A stretch of DNA of 64,000 nucleotides from DATARR01 sp034666985. GTDB lineage: Bacteria > Acidobacteriota > Thermoanaerobaculia > Multivoradales > UBA5704. Location of the stretch: assembly GCA_034666985.1 (NCBI GenBank), contig JAXDKS010000001.1, forward strand, positions 69,236-133,235, given 5' to 3'. This document shows, one piece after another, positions 51,036 through 58,498 of the stretch. The notes beneath the pieces were generated by a model. The model was not told the DNA's origin and did not search any database. It saw only the letters and a program-made list of their open reading frames with translations. The position numbers were made by a program, and so were the translations under genes. Each line of letters starts with the position of its first letter. Within the stretch, counting starts at the first letter, position 1.

Positions 51036-52118
51036 CTACGGCCTGATCACCACCTTCAACGCCTCCCGGCGCCGCATGCTCCGCAGGGCCTCCTCGAGCT
51101 GGGCCAGGGGACGCTCGGCCGAGAGGAGGACGCGGGGGTGGAGCCTGCCGTTCGCCAGCAGGTCGAGGGCCCGCTGGAACGTGGCGGGACGGTGATGGTA
51201 GGCGCTCTTCACCGTGATCTCCGAATAGTGGAGGCGGTGGGTGTCCAGCGGCACGGTGGTGCCCGGCGGACAGCCCCCGAAGAGCTGCACCAGGCCTCCG
51301 GGGCGGACCGAGGCCAGGGCGTCCTGCCAGGCAGCGGGGGAGCCGGTGGCCTCGATGGCGACGTCGAAGCCGTCGCCTGTGCGGGAGGTCTTGCAGAGCC
51401 TCGCCGCCTCGCCCCCGTCCCGATCCACCTGCACGACCACGTCCGCACCCAGGATCTTGCCCGCCTCCAGGCGCGCGGGGTTGGGATCGGCCAGCACGAT
51501 GTGATGCTTGCCTGCTGAAGGAAAATCGCCCGGCGAGTTGGCGAGGACGTCCACGAACAGCAGGCCGATGGGACCACCGCCGTAGACCACGATTCCCGAG
51601 GCCCGCTCCAGCGACGAGATCTCCAGGCCGTGGAGCACGCAGGCCAGGGGCTCGGCCAGCGCCGCCACCTCGAAGGGCATCGCCGCCGGCAGCGGATAGG
51701 TGCTCCGCGCCGCGAAGCGCCGCGGCACGAGAAGGTACTCGGAGAAGGCGCCGTTCAGATAGTGGAGATCCGAGCAGAGGTTCTCCCGGCCCCGCGAGCA
51801 CCACTCGCAGGCGCCGCACGGCGCGGAGTTCGCCACCACCACGCGGTCGCCCACCCGCCAGCGCTGCTCAATGCCATCGCCCCCTTCTCCAACCGCCGCC
51901 ACGGTGCCGGCCATCTCATGGCCGAAGGGGGTCGGGGCCTTGAGCATGCGGGGATGGCCGCCGCGCTGGAAGACCTTGAGATCGGTGCCGCAGGTGGTGG
52001 CGGCGCCCACGCGCAGCAGGATCTCGCCCGGACCGGGAGCGGGCACGGGCACGTCCCGCAGCTCCAGCCGCTCCGGCCCCAGCAGGATGGCCGTGGTCTG
52101 ACGGAGAGGGAGGGTCAG
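51036..52118 (-). CDS. zinc-dependent alcohol dehydrogenase-like (MDR)
   Basis: About 360 residues. The zinc-type MDR pattern is present: CGTDLKVFQRGGHP, GHEMAG, GDRVVVANSAPCGACEWC (structural zinc Cys set), and the nucleotide fold GGGPIGLLFVDVL. The natural start is unclear: the protein must begin near TLPLRQTTAILLGPE, where the only candidate is CTG at 52118-52116, which overlaps the upstream stop (CTGA) and has GGAG just before it. A polyol, sugar or threonine-type dehydrogenase is likely. It is translationally coupled to its paralogue. Confidence 0.82.
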   Translation of the reverse strand: MTLPLRQTTAILLGPERLELRDVPVPAPGPGEILLRVGAATTCGTDLKVFQRGGHPRMLKAPTPFGHEMAGTVAAVGEGGDGIEQRWRVGDRVVVANSAPCGACEWCSRGRENLCSDLHYLNGAFSEYLLVPRRFAARSTYPLPAAMPFEVAALAEPLACVLHGLEISSLERASGIVVYGGGPIGLLFVDVLANSPGDFPSAGKHHIVLADPNPARLEAGKILGADVVVQVDRDGGEAARLCKTSRTGDGFDVAIEATGSPAAWQDALASVRPGGLVQLFGGCPPGTTVPLDTHRLHYSEITVKSAYHHRPATFQRALDLLANGRLHPRVLLSAERPLAQLEEALRSMRRREALKVVIRP

Positions 52119-53230
52119 GGCCTCTCCTCGTCCGGCGGACTGTCGGGAACAAGCAAGACTTTGAGGGCTCGCCGGTCCCGGCTGAGCTCGACCGCCTCGG
52201 CGAAGCGGGAGAGGGGCAGGCGATGGGTGACGAGCGGCGACGGGTCCAGCCGTCCCTTCACCAGCAGGCGGTAGACCTCCCGCTGCTCGGCCAGACCGCT
52301 CGAATAGGTGGCGAGGAGCCGGCGCTCGCTCTTGAAAAAGGCATTGAGATCGAAACCGGCGCGCTCGCCAGCATCCGCCGTGTCCGCGTGGGCGAAGAGG
52401 ACCACGGTGCCGCCCGGCCGGGTGAGAGCCAGGGCGGACTCCAGGGGGCCCGCACCGCCCACGGTATCGAAAATCACGTCGGCTCCCCGGCCGCCAGAGA
52501 GATCCGCGATGACTTTCCGGGCGGCTTCGCCAGGCTCGGGCGCAGCGTCCGCTCCCAACCGGCGAGCCAGTTCCCGGCGCTCCGCCAGAGGATCGGAGAC
52601 CGCCACGCGCAGGGTCGGATGGACCGCCTTGAGGACGAGCAGATGAAGCAGCCCCATGCTGCCGCCGCCGAGGATGGCGACACACCCGGGCGAGGGGCCG
52701 GCGAGGGCGGTCTCGGGCAGCCGGGCGTGGCGGATTCCTCGCAGCACGCAGGCGGCGGGCTCCAGGAAGACGGCCGACTCATCCTTCAGATGAGGGGGCA
52801 GACCGAAGGCGGCCTGGCGCACGGCCCGCTCCCGCACCAGCACCCATTCGCTGAAGCCGCCGGGAGCCAGCAGGTTCTCCCGGAAGGCGGGACAGGATGG
52901 CTCGCTTCCCCGCCGGCAGAGGTCGCACTCGCCACAGGCCACGTGGTGGGGCACGACCACCCGATCCCCGAGGGCGAAGCCCACTACTCCCTCGCCCAGG
53001 GCCGCCACCGAGCCCACCACCTCGTGGCCCAGCACGCTGCCGGCGGCGGCCGTGCCGTGGCGCAGCTTGAACAGGTCGGTGCCGCAGAGACCGGCAGCGC
53101 GCAGGCGTAGCAGCATCTCGCCCGGGCCGGGCTCGGGACGCGAGCGAGTCTCGAGACGCACGGCGCCGTCCCCGGCGCAGGCGGCCACGAGCATTTCGGC
53201 GGTGCTGGCTAGGATGACGGGCGTTTCCAT
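52115..53230 (-). CDS. zinc-dependent dehydrogenase (MDR), paralogue
   Basis: 371 residues from ATG 53230. Motifs: CGTDLFKLRHG, GHEVVGSVAALGEG, GDRVVVPHHVACGECDLC, and GGGSMGLLHLL. The C-terminal part HADTADAGERAGFDLNAFFKSERRLLATYSSGLAEQREVYRLL is typical of zinc-containing sorbitol/alcohol dehydrogenase-like proteins. The two dehydrogenases share architecture but differ in sequence, so they are an old tandem pair with likely different substrates. Palindromic repeats lie just upstream. Confidence 0.86.
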   Translation of the reverse strand: METPVILASTAEMLVAACAGDGAVRLETRSRPEPGPGEMLLRLRAAGLCGTDLFKLRHGTAAAGSVLGHEVVGSVAALGEGVVGFALGDRVVVPHHVACGECDLCRRGSEPSCPAFRENLLAPGGFSEWVLVRERAVRQAAFGLPPHLKDESAVFLEPAACVLRGIRHARLPETALAGPSPGCVAILGGGSMGLLHLLVLKAVHPTLRVAVSDPLAERRELARRLGADAAPEPGEAARKVIADLSGGRGADVIFDTVGGAGPLESALALTRPGGTVVLFAHADTADAGERAGFDLNAFFKSERRLLATYSSGLAEQREVYRLLVKGRLDPSPLVTHRLPLSRFAEAVELSRDRRALKVLLVPDSPPDEERP

Positions 53231-53286
53231 CGGGGGACATCGTATGGGCAAGGGGGGAGACCCGCAAGGACGTTGCTTCAGAGCTC

Positions 53287-53515
53287 CCCCGCCCAAGACC
53301 CTCACCCCCTACCCCCCTCCCCGGGAGAGGGGAACGCCTACGGTCGGTCTTGCCGTAGGGTGCGCTGTGCGCACCATCAACGGTCGTGGTGCGCACAGCG
53401 CACCCTACAAGGCGTCGTCCTCTCTTTTTTTGACTAACCTCTCCCTCTTCTCCCGGTGAAGGGGGGTGGGAGGGACGGGAGAAGAGGGCCGGGGTGATGA
53501 GGGTCTTGGGCGGGG
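53287..53515. repeat. nested palindromic element (copy 2)
   Basis: Outer arms CCCCGCCCAAGACCCTCA (53287 region) and GAGGGTCTTGGGCGGGG (53499 region) are inverted. The inner 21-bp repeat is at 53355-53375 and 53388-53408. A further stem CCTCTTCTCCCG lies at 53444-53487. It fills the gap between the dehydrogenase pair and the PilZ gene, and is the fullest copy of the family. Confidence 0.75.
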
Positions 53516-53566
53516 GGCCCGGGATTTCAATCCCGGAGTGCCCTTTCGCGGTAAAATCACTCTCCA

Positions 53567-54400
53567 ATGTCGAGACGTCGCGCCGTACGCCGCCCCCGCC
53601 GGGTCCAGGTGAGCTTCTGGAAGCGGGGAGACCCCACCACCTACGTCGGCTACACCACCAACATCTCCATGACGGGGATGTTCGTCGCCACCAACAGCCC
53701 CATGGCCGGGGGCTCACGCATCCGCGTCGAGGTGGTCGCCGACCGCGACCGCGGCTTCATGATCGAGGGTTTGGTGGCTCACGCGCGGAAGGTTCGCGCC
53801 GAGTTGGTGCGGGTCACCCAGTCCGGCATGGGCGTCCGCTTCCTGACCGTCGAGGAGCTGGTGCGGGAGCTGTTCCCCGCGGCCCTGATGCATACGGAGA
53901 CCGAGGAGATCCCCCACCCCTCGACACCGCCGGACACGGTGACCGGGCTGGAGATTCCAGACCTGCTCCCTCCGCCCCCGTTGCCAGAGCTTCTCTTGTC
54001 CGACGATCCAATCCCCGAGCCGGTGCGGCCGTCCCCGCCACCGCCTCCTCCGCCGCCGAGGCCGGCGCCACGGCCGGTGGGGGAGGGCGCCTTCAGCATC
54101 CGCTTCACCTCGCCCGAGGAGTTCCTGGAAGTCTACCGGCGAGACATCCTCCAGGGCGGCCTCTTCGTCTCGACGCTCCACCCGGCGCGGATCCAGGAGG
54201 CGGTGATGGTGGAGCTCCATCCCCCTCTGCCCGGGGCCGAGCCCATCCTGGTGCGGGCCCGCGTCGTCCAGCGCTTCGAGCCCCACACCGGCGACGGCGC
54301 CGGCGGTCTCAACCTGCTCTCCGGCATGGGCCTGGAGCTGATCGACCTGCCGGCCCTGGTGGAGCGGCTGCAGCCGATCGTGCATCGGTTGCGGGAGTAG
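53567..54400 (+). CDS. protein with two PilZ-like domains
   Basis: 277 residues. The first PilZ domain (about 1-105) has RRRAVRRPRRVQVSF and TTNISMTGMFVATNSPMAGGSRIRVEV, matching the c-di-GMP-binding pattern R-x3-R and [D/N]xSxxG. A proline-rich linker (about 125-170, PPPPPPPPRPAPRP) leads to a second similar domain, in which GGLFVSTLHP is the counterpart but the Arg motif is lost. It is probably a c-di-GMP receptor in motility or exopolysaccharide control, as often seen in myxobacteria and acidobacteria. It precedes degraded gene fragments. Confidence 0.83.
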   Translation: MSRRRAVRRPRRVQVSFWKRGDPTTYVGYTTNISMTGMFVATNSPMAGGSRIRVEVVADRDRGFMIEGLVAHARKVRAELVRVTQSGMGVRFLTVEELVRELFPAALMHTETEEIPHPSTPPDTVTGLEIPDLLPPPPLPELLLSDDPIPEPVRPSPPPPPPPPRPAPRPVGEGAFSIRFTSPEEFLEVYRRDILQGGLFVSTLHPARIQEAVMVELHPPLPGAEPILVRARVVQRFEPHTGDGAGGLNLLSGMGLELIDLPALVERLQPIVHRLRE

Positions 54401-54405
54401 AGCCC

Positions 54406-54602
54406 TCACTCCTTGTCAAGCCACTCGAACCGATACGCCACCTCCGGCCCTCGGTTCCTTCGTACGCGAGCTGGCCGACCAGCAATGCGAACGGCTCGGT
54501 AGCGGGCGATCCGCAAGGGACCGGCGTCCACAGGATCGAAACCCGCGTCGCGGATCAGCTCGGCGGCAATCCCTTTGCTGCCTGGATCGTCCCCGCAGTA
54601 TA
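54406..54602 (-). pseudogene. fragment of NADP-binding (F420-reductase-like) oxidoreductase, 3' end
   Basis: Reading on the minus strand with frame changes gives YCGDDPGSKGIAAELIRDAG and FDPVDAGPLRIARY, then in another frame EPFALLVGQLAYEGTEG, then EVAYRFEWLDKE with a TGA stop. This matches the C-terminus of NADPH-dependent F420-reductase-like proteins. Two compensating frameshifts and loss of the N-terminal domain make it a pseudogene. It directly follows the PilZ gene in opposite orientation. Confidence 0.65.
54412..54431. repeat. 20-bp direct repeat, left copy
   Basis: CTTGTCAAGCCACTCGAACC lies within the 3' end of the reductase fragment. A copy with one mismatch is at 58042-58061, on the other side of the HipA/DUF262 genes. 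Confidence 0.65.
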
Positions 54603-54821
54603 CGAGGCTGGGTCAAGGCCGCGGCCAAAGGTGACGATCAGCGTTTGCCCGAGTGGATGCGTGTGCCATGCGGTGCGCGCGCCGGGCTCGAACGTGACGG
54701 CGTTGCCGGCCGCTCGCGCCGGAGCGTTTGCCGCGAATAGAGGGTCGATACGGACGGTGCCGGTGAACCAATCGGCTGGACCCTTCCCCGAGGGCTGCGA
54801 GCCGCTTCGCTTGATTTCCAT
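54603..54821 (-). pseudogene. 5' fragment of a cupin protein
   Basis: The first 73 codons match cupin-domain proteins of the (R)-mandelonitrile lyase-like type: MEIKRSGSQPSGKGPADWFTGTVRIDP, LFAANAPAR and AWHTHPLGQTLIVT, the last having the metal-binding HxH. The frame should continue with a second cupin motif, but instead runs into the reductase fragment at 54602. The 3' half is lost, so this is a chimaeric remnant formed by deletion or recombination. Confidence 0.7.
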
Positions 54822-55011
54822 CGTACGTCTCCTTGGTCCTGGGTTCGTTCACGTCGTGACGTCATTGCTGCTCGTCGGTCGCTCGCTTACAGCAGCTTAT
54901 CGGGTGTGATCGGCAGATGGTCGAGGTGCGCCTCGCGGTGGCGAATTCTACTTCTTTTGGTAGCAACTTTCGGCTGCGGGAACACCGAGGGCTCACCGCC
55001 AACCGTCAAAG

Positions 55012-56238
55012 TCAAAGGCCCCGAAGGAGGGGAACCTGCCGCCAGTGCGCCTCCAACTGGGCACGCTCTTCCGCCGTGAGTGGCCAATCCCGCGCTGAGG
55101 TTCCAAACGCATCTTGGGCTCGCTCAATCGTTTCGTCGACGATTGCAAGGAGATCTGTCGGGGGGATGTTGAGCTTCTTGGCGAGCTGCCGAAATCGGTC
55201 ACGGGTAATCTCAGTAAAGCGCGTGACGCCGACGAAGTCGAGTGCCAGGGCTTGGTCGTAGCGCGGGAAGAGGACTGTCGGCACGATGTCATAGGCAGGT
55301 GACAGCCGGGCGCGGACCCGGTCGCAGTAGATCAGGCTCCAGTTCTTCACGTGGCTGTCGCCATTCCCGCAGAGTATGTCGAAAACAAGGCGTCGCAAGA
55401 ACACAAGCATCTCGTCGCGCCCAGCGATCGCAGATAACGCTCGAGCGATGGCCAGATATCCATAGCTATCGTACTTGGCCTCATGAGTTAAGGGAGCCCC
55501 GAAGACCTGCGCAAAGTCCTCAATGTGTATGGGCAGGCCGTCTTCGGTACGGTCGAATCGACGGCAGACGTAGGCATTTGCTTCACTCCACTCGAGATGA
55601 GGTGGCATGTCCTCAAGGTCGCTGACGGAGATCACGTCTGTCTCCGGTACCTCAAATCCCGTTGCCGCGGCCCAGCGCATCATGCTGTGCTCGAACTCTG
55701 GAAGGCGAGCGTGCATCCGATCGGGCAATTTGACAATCCATCTGCCGGAGCGGCCACGGGCGGGGAACGTAACGCGTCCTTCCCGTTCAGCGGAGAACTT
55801 GAGCTGCATTCCCGCCAACGAGAATCGGAGTCTCTCTATCGGCGCGGCAGGCGTCGCTGGTGGCTCGTCAACGATCTGACCGGGCACATCATCGTCCGCG
55901 GCATCTTCCGGAACAAGCGCCACTGCTCCTGGAAGATCACGACCGAGTCGGCGGAGCAATGCTACGTCGGAGTCTGCGAGGTGTTCCGCCCTCAAAATGT
56001 ACTCTCGAAGAGCGCCTTCCGGCAGAAGATGCTGAAAGAAGGGCGGCAAGGACCGGAAGCGGCGGATCTTGGACAAGTTCCAGTCTTCAAGCTTCTGGCT
56101 CAGAACCGGGCGCGGCGCTGCTTGCACATAGGAGTCAAGAAAACTGAGCGTAGACGAGCCATCTTCGCGAACGCGAAGGTGGGCGACCGGCTCATTGTGC
56201 AGCAGGACGACGAAGGCCTGGCTACGGTACTCAGTCAT
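55012..56238 (-). CDS. hipA: HipA-family kinase toxin
   Basis: 408 residues from ATG 56238, whose ATGA overlaps the DUF262 stop. The N-terminal domain has LLHNEPVAHLRVREDGSSTLSFLDSY and LPPFFQHLLPEGALREYI. The C-terminal HipA kinase domain has the Ser/Thr kinase-like catalytic loop DILCGNGDSHVKNWSLIY (about residues 285-302) and LSPAYDIVPT. HipA kinases inactivate glutamyl-tRNA synthetase. Normally HipB is the antitoxin and is encoded just upstream; here that place is taken by a DUF262 gene. Confidence 0.9.
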   Translation of the reverse strand: MTEYRSQAFVVLLHNEPVAHLRVREDGSSTLSFLDSYVQAAPRPVLSQKLEDWNLSKIRRFRSLPPFFQHLLPEGALREYILRAEHLADSDVALLRRLGRDLPGAVALVPEDAADDDVPGQIVDEPPATPAAPIERLRFSLAGMQLKFSAEREGRVTFPARGRSGRWIVKLPDRMHARLPEFEHSMMRWAAATGFEVPETDVISVSDLEDMPPHLEWSEANAYVCRRFDRTEDGLPIHIEDFAQVFGAPLTHEAKYDSYGYLAIARALSAIAGRDEMLVFLRRLVFDILCGNGDSHVKNWSLIYCDRVRARLSPAYDIVPTVLFPRYDQALALDFVGVTRFTEITRDRFRQLAKKLNIPPTDLLAIVDETIERAQDAFGTSARDWPLTAEERAQLEAHWRQVPLLRGL

Positions 56239-57872
56239 GGTTGCGTAGAATCGACGGCGAGATACTCTAGCGAAGGCCGGTCGTTCTCCCCCCAACGCGC
56301 TCGTTGTGCCACGAACTCCGAGACGATGTGCTGCACGCGAGCTGCGCGCGCCTCGAGAGCCGCTTTCCAGTCGCCGTCGCGCAGCGCACGCCTTGCATCG
56401 CTGTCAAAGCCGTGAGATTCCAGAGCGTCGTCCGATGCCGATGCCAGAACCGTTGCCCAGTCATCCGATTCGCCGGATGGATGCAGCAGGCGTGCGGCGA
56501 CTGTTCCTGCCGCCGGCGTGCCGTTCATTCTTGGCGCCCAAAGTGGCAACTTGCCAGCCTTCACGATGCCGAAGAGCTCGTTGATGTCGACGGCCAGCTC
56601 GAGCTCGAGCGGGTCGGCCCGCACCAACCGCTGTGGCCGCAAGGCCGCGAGAGCCGCGAGCTCGATCTTTGTCGCGGCGGTTGCCGGACGATAGGGACTC
56701 AAGTCCAGATCGTTGCGCGAGGCGGGTGGCCCTGAGGGTACGAGTGACAAGAGCCGTTGTACGGAACCCTCCTCATCGCCGGCCACGAGCGCACGATAGT
56801 TTCTTCGCACGTAGGGCACGCTTTCTCCTCGATGGGCCTGACTGGCGGCGCCGCGCCAGATCCACCGGGAGAGCAGCAATTCGGACCGCTCTTTCGGCTC
56901 GGGAAACAAATGGTAGAACCGGGCGAGAATGGCAAGTGGCAGGCCATAGGGCAATACTACAAAGTGAGGGATCTCCGCAATTCCGCGCAGGAGCTCGATG
57001 GCCTTGCGGAGCACGGGCAGAAGCTCGGTGAAAGTGTCCTTCAGCGCTCCCGGCTCCCGGAGCTCCCCTCTCAGCGACTGCGTCGCATCAATGCCCTGGA
57101 TGGCGAGGGCCGCCTTGTGCAGCCACTTACCCGATACGGTGCCGAACCGTACCGCATTGTCAAGCTCGGTCGCGAGGGTAGCGAATGTTGCGGGCTTCTC
57201 GCCATCCAACCCTGCATGGAGAGCTTGGAACACGTCCATGCCCATCATGCGCTTGCCTGAAGTGTTTGCGCGGTCGAAAATGACCCGCAGTGCGCGGTCG
57301 TCGATACTGTCGACGACGTACCCGACGATCTCATACTCGCGCAACCTGCGGGCGACCTCATGGGCCTGCCGTTGTTTCGTCAGATCCAGGCCAGACTGCG
57401 CCAACCAGATACCCAGATCGGCGGCATCGACAAGACGATTTACAGGCACCCACTCAGGGCGCTCGGTGCTTGCCGGAGGTGCGTGAACGAACTCTTCGCG
57501 GGCGAGATCGTAGTAGAACGCGAAGGGGCTGGCCGGCTGGAGTGGATCAGGATGCAGGAGCGTTCCGGTCAGAGATGTGATGCGCTGCTGCCCATCGACC
57601 ACCCACCAGGCATCCGGTTTCGCCGCCACCTCCTCGGACCATGGACCGAGCACGACCCTCGCTGGAGGTGCCGGGCGCCGCCAGAACAGAAACACACCGG
57701 CGGGAAACCCGCGGAGGACACTGTCGAGGAAGAGCTGGTGATCATTCTGTCCCCACCTCATGGGGCGCTGGAAGGAAGGGATGCGGATGTCCCCGGAGCG
57801 TACTTTCTCCAGCAGCTTCTGCACGGTAAGCTGCACGCCCTCGGGACGTTGGGCCAGGGTAATACGAGACAT
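56235..57872 (-). CDS. DUF262-domain protein (GmrS/ParB-like)
   Basis: 545 residues from ATG 57872; an ATG 14 codons upstream is also in frame. The DUF262 hallmarks are IPSFQRPMRW (31-40), LFLDSVLRGFPAGVFLFW, and the catalytic-type WWVVDGQQRITSL (90-102). The remainder is helical with no obvious HNH (DUF1524) nuclease motif, so this is a solo DUF262 protein. Such proteins bind or hydrolyse nucleotides and are found in type IV restriction and other defence systems. The gene overlaps hipA by 4 bases and so forms one operon with it. Confidence 0.87.
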   Translation of the reverse strand: MSRITLAQRPEGVQLTVQKLLEKVRSGDIRIPSFQRPMRWGQNDHQLFLDSVLRGFPAGVFLFWRRPAPPARVVLGPWSEEVAAKPDAWWVVDGQQRITSLTGTLLHPDPLQPASPFAFYYDLAREEFVHAPPASTERPEWVPVNRLVDAADLGIWLAQSGLDLTKQRQAHEVARRLREYEIVGYVVDSIDDRALRVIFDRANTSGKRMMGMDVFQALHAGLDGEKPATFATLATELDNAVRFGTVSGKWLHKAALAIQGIDATQSLRGELREPGALKDTFTELLPVLRKAIELLRGIAEIPHFVVLPYGLPLAILARFYHLFPEPKERSELLLSRWIWRGAASQAHRGESVPYVRRNYRALVAGDEEGSVQRLLSLVPSGPPASRNDLDLSPYRPATAATKIELAALAALRPQRLVRADPLELELAVDINELFGIVKAGKLPLWAPRMNGTPAAGTVAARLLHPSGESDDWATVLASASDDALESHGFDSDARRALRDGDWKAALEARAARVQHIVSEFVAQRARWGENDRPSLEYLAVDSTQP

Positions 57873-58041
57873 GGTCACGAATGTCGCTCCGGGCGACGTT
57901 ATGTCCTTTCCCATCGATCCGTTTGCAACCCTGGTCGACTTGTAAGGCACGTCAATGGCATTGCTATCCAGAGCTTGAAGTCCTGCGGCAAAGGCACTCA
58001 GCGCCAACACCAGGTGCCAAGCGTCCAGACTATCACGCCTG

Positions 58042-58061
58042 CTTGCCAAGCCACTCGAACC
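58042..58061. repeat. 20-bp direct repeat, right copy
   Basis: CTTGCCAAGCCACTCGAACC matches 54412-54431 with one mismatch. It lies about 3.6 kb away and borders the DUF262-HipA operon, next to an imperfect local duplication around CCAACACCAGG. Confidence 0.65.
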
Positions 58062-58105
58062 CAACACCAGGAGCCAGACGTCCCAGGGCTGCGAAGTGGC
58101 TGGCA

Positions 58106-58469
58106 TCTCTCTGGCAGGGCGCTCCTGGGCGGCCACACCGACCGCATCACGGAAGTCGTCGAGCAGCTCCGCAGGGACTTCGACCAGCCGCTGCGGATCG
58201 ACAGTCTGGCGCGGGAGCTCGGGATGAGCGTCTCGGGCTTTCACCACCACTTCAAGGCGGTCACGGCGATGAGCCCCTTGCAGTTCCAGAAGCAACTCCG
58301 ACTCCAGGAGGCCCGGCGCATCCCTGCTCGGCGAGAACCTGGATGCCGCCAGCGCCGGCCACCGCGTGGGCTACGACGACGCCTCGCAGTTCCGCCGGGA
58401 GTACAAGAGGCTGTTCGGACAGCCCCCCTGCGGGACGTGGAGCGGCTGCGCGAGGCGGCGAGGAGATAG
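58106..58469 (+). pseudogene. AraC-family regulator, C-terminal fragment with frameshifts
   Basis: The HTH_18 AraC domain is recognisable: RITEVVEQLRRDFDQPLRID and SLARELGMSVSGFHHHFKAV in one frame, LLGENLDAASAGHRVGYDDA and SQFRREYKRLFGQPP in another, then LRDVERLREAARR back in the first. At least two frameshifts separate these pieces, and the N-terminal sensor domain is missing. It adjoins the boundary of the HipA island and precedes the sulfatase-like gene. Confidence 0.75.
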
Positions 58470-58498
58470 GCCGGACAGCCGCTGCTACAATCCCCGCC

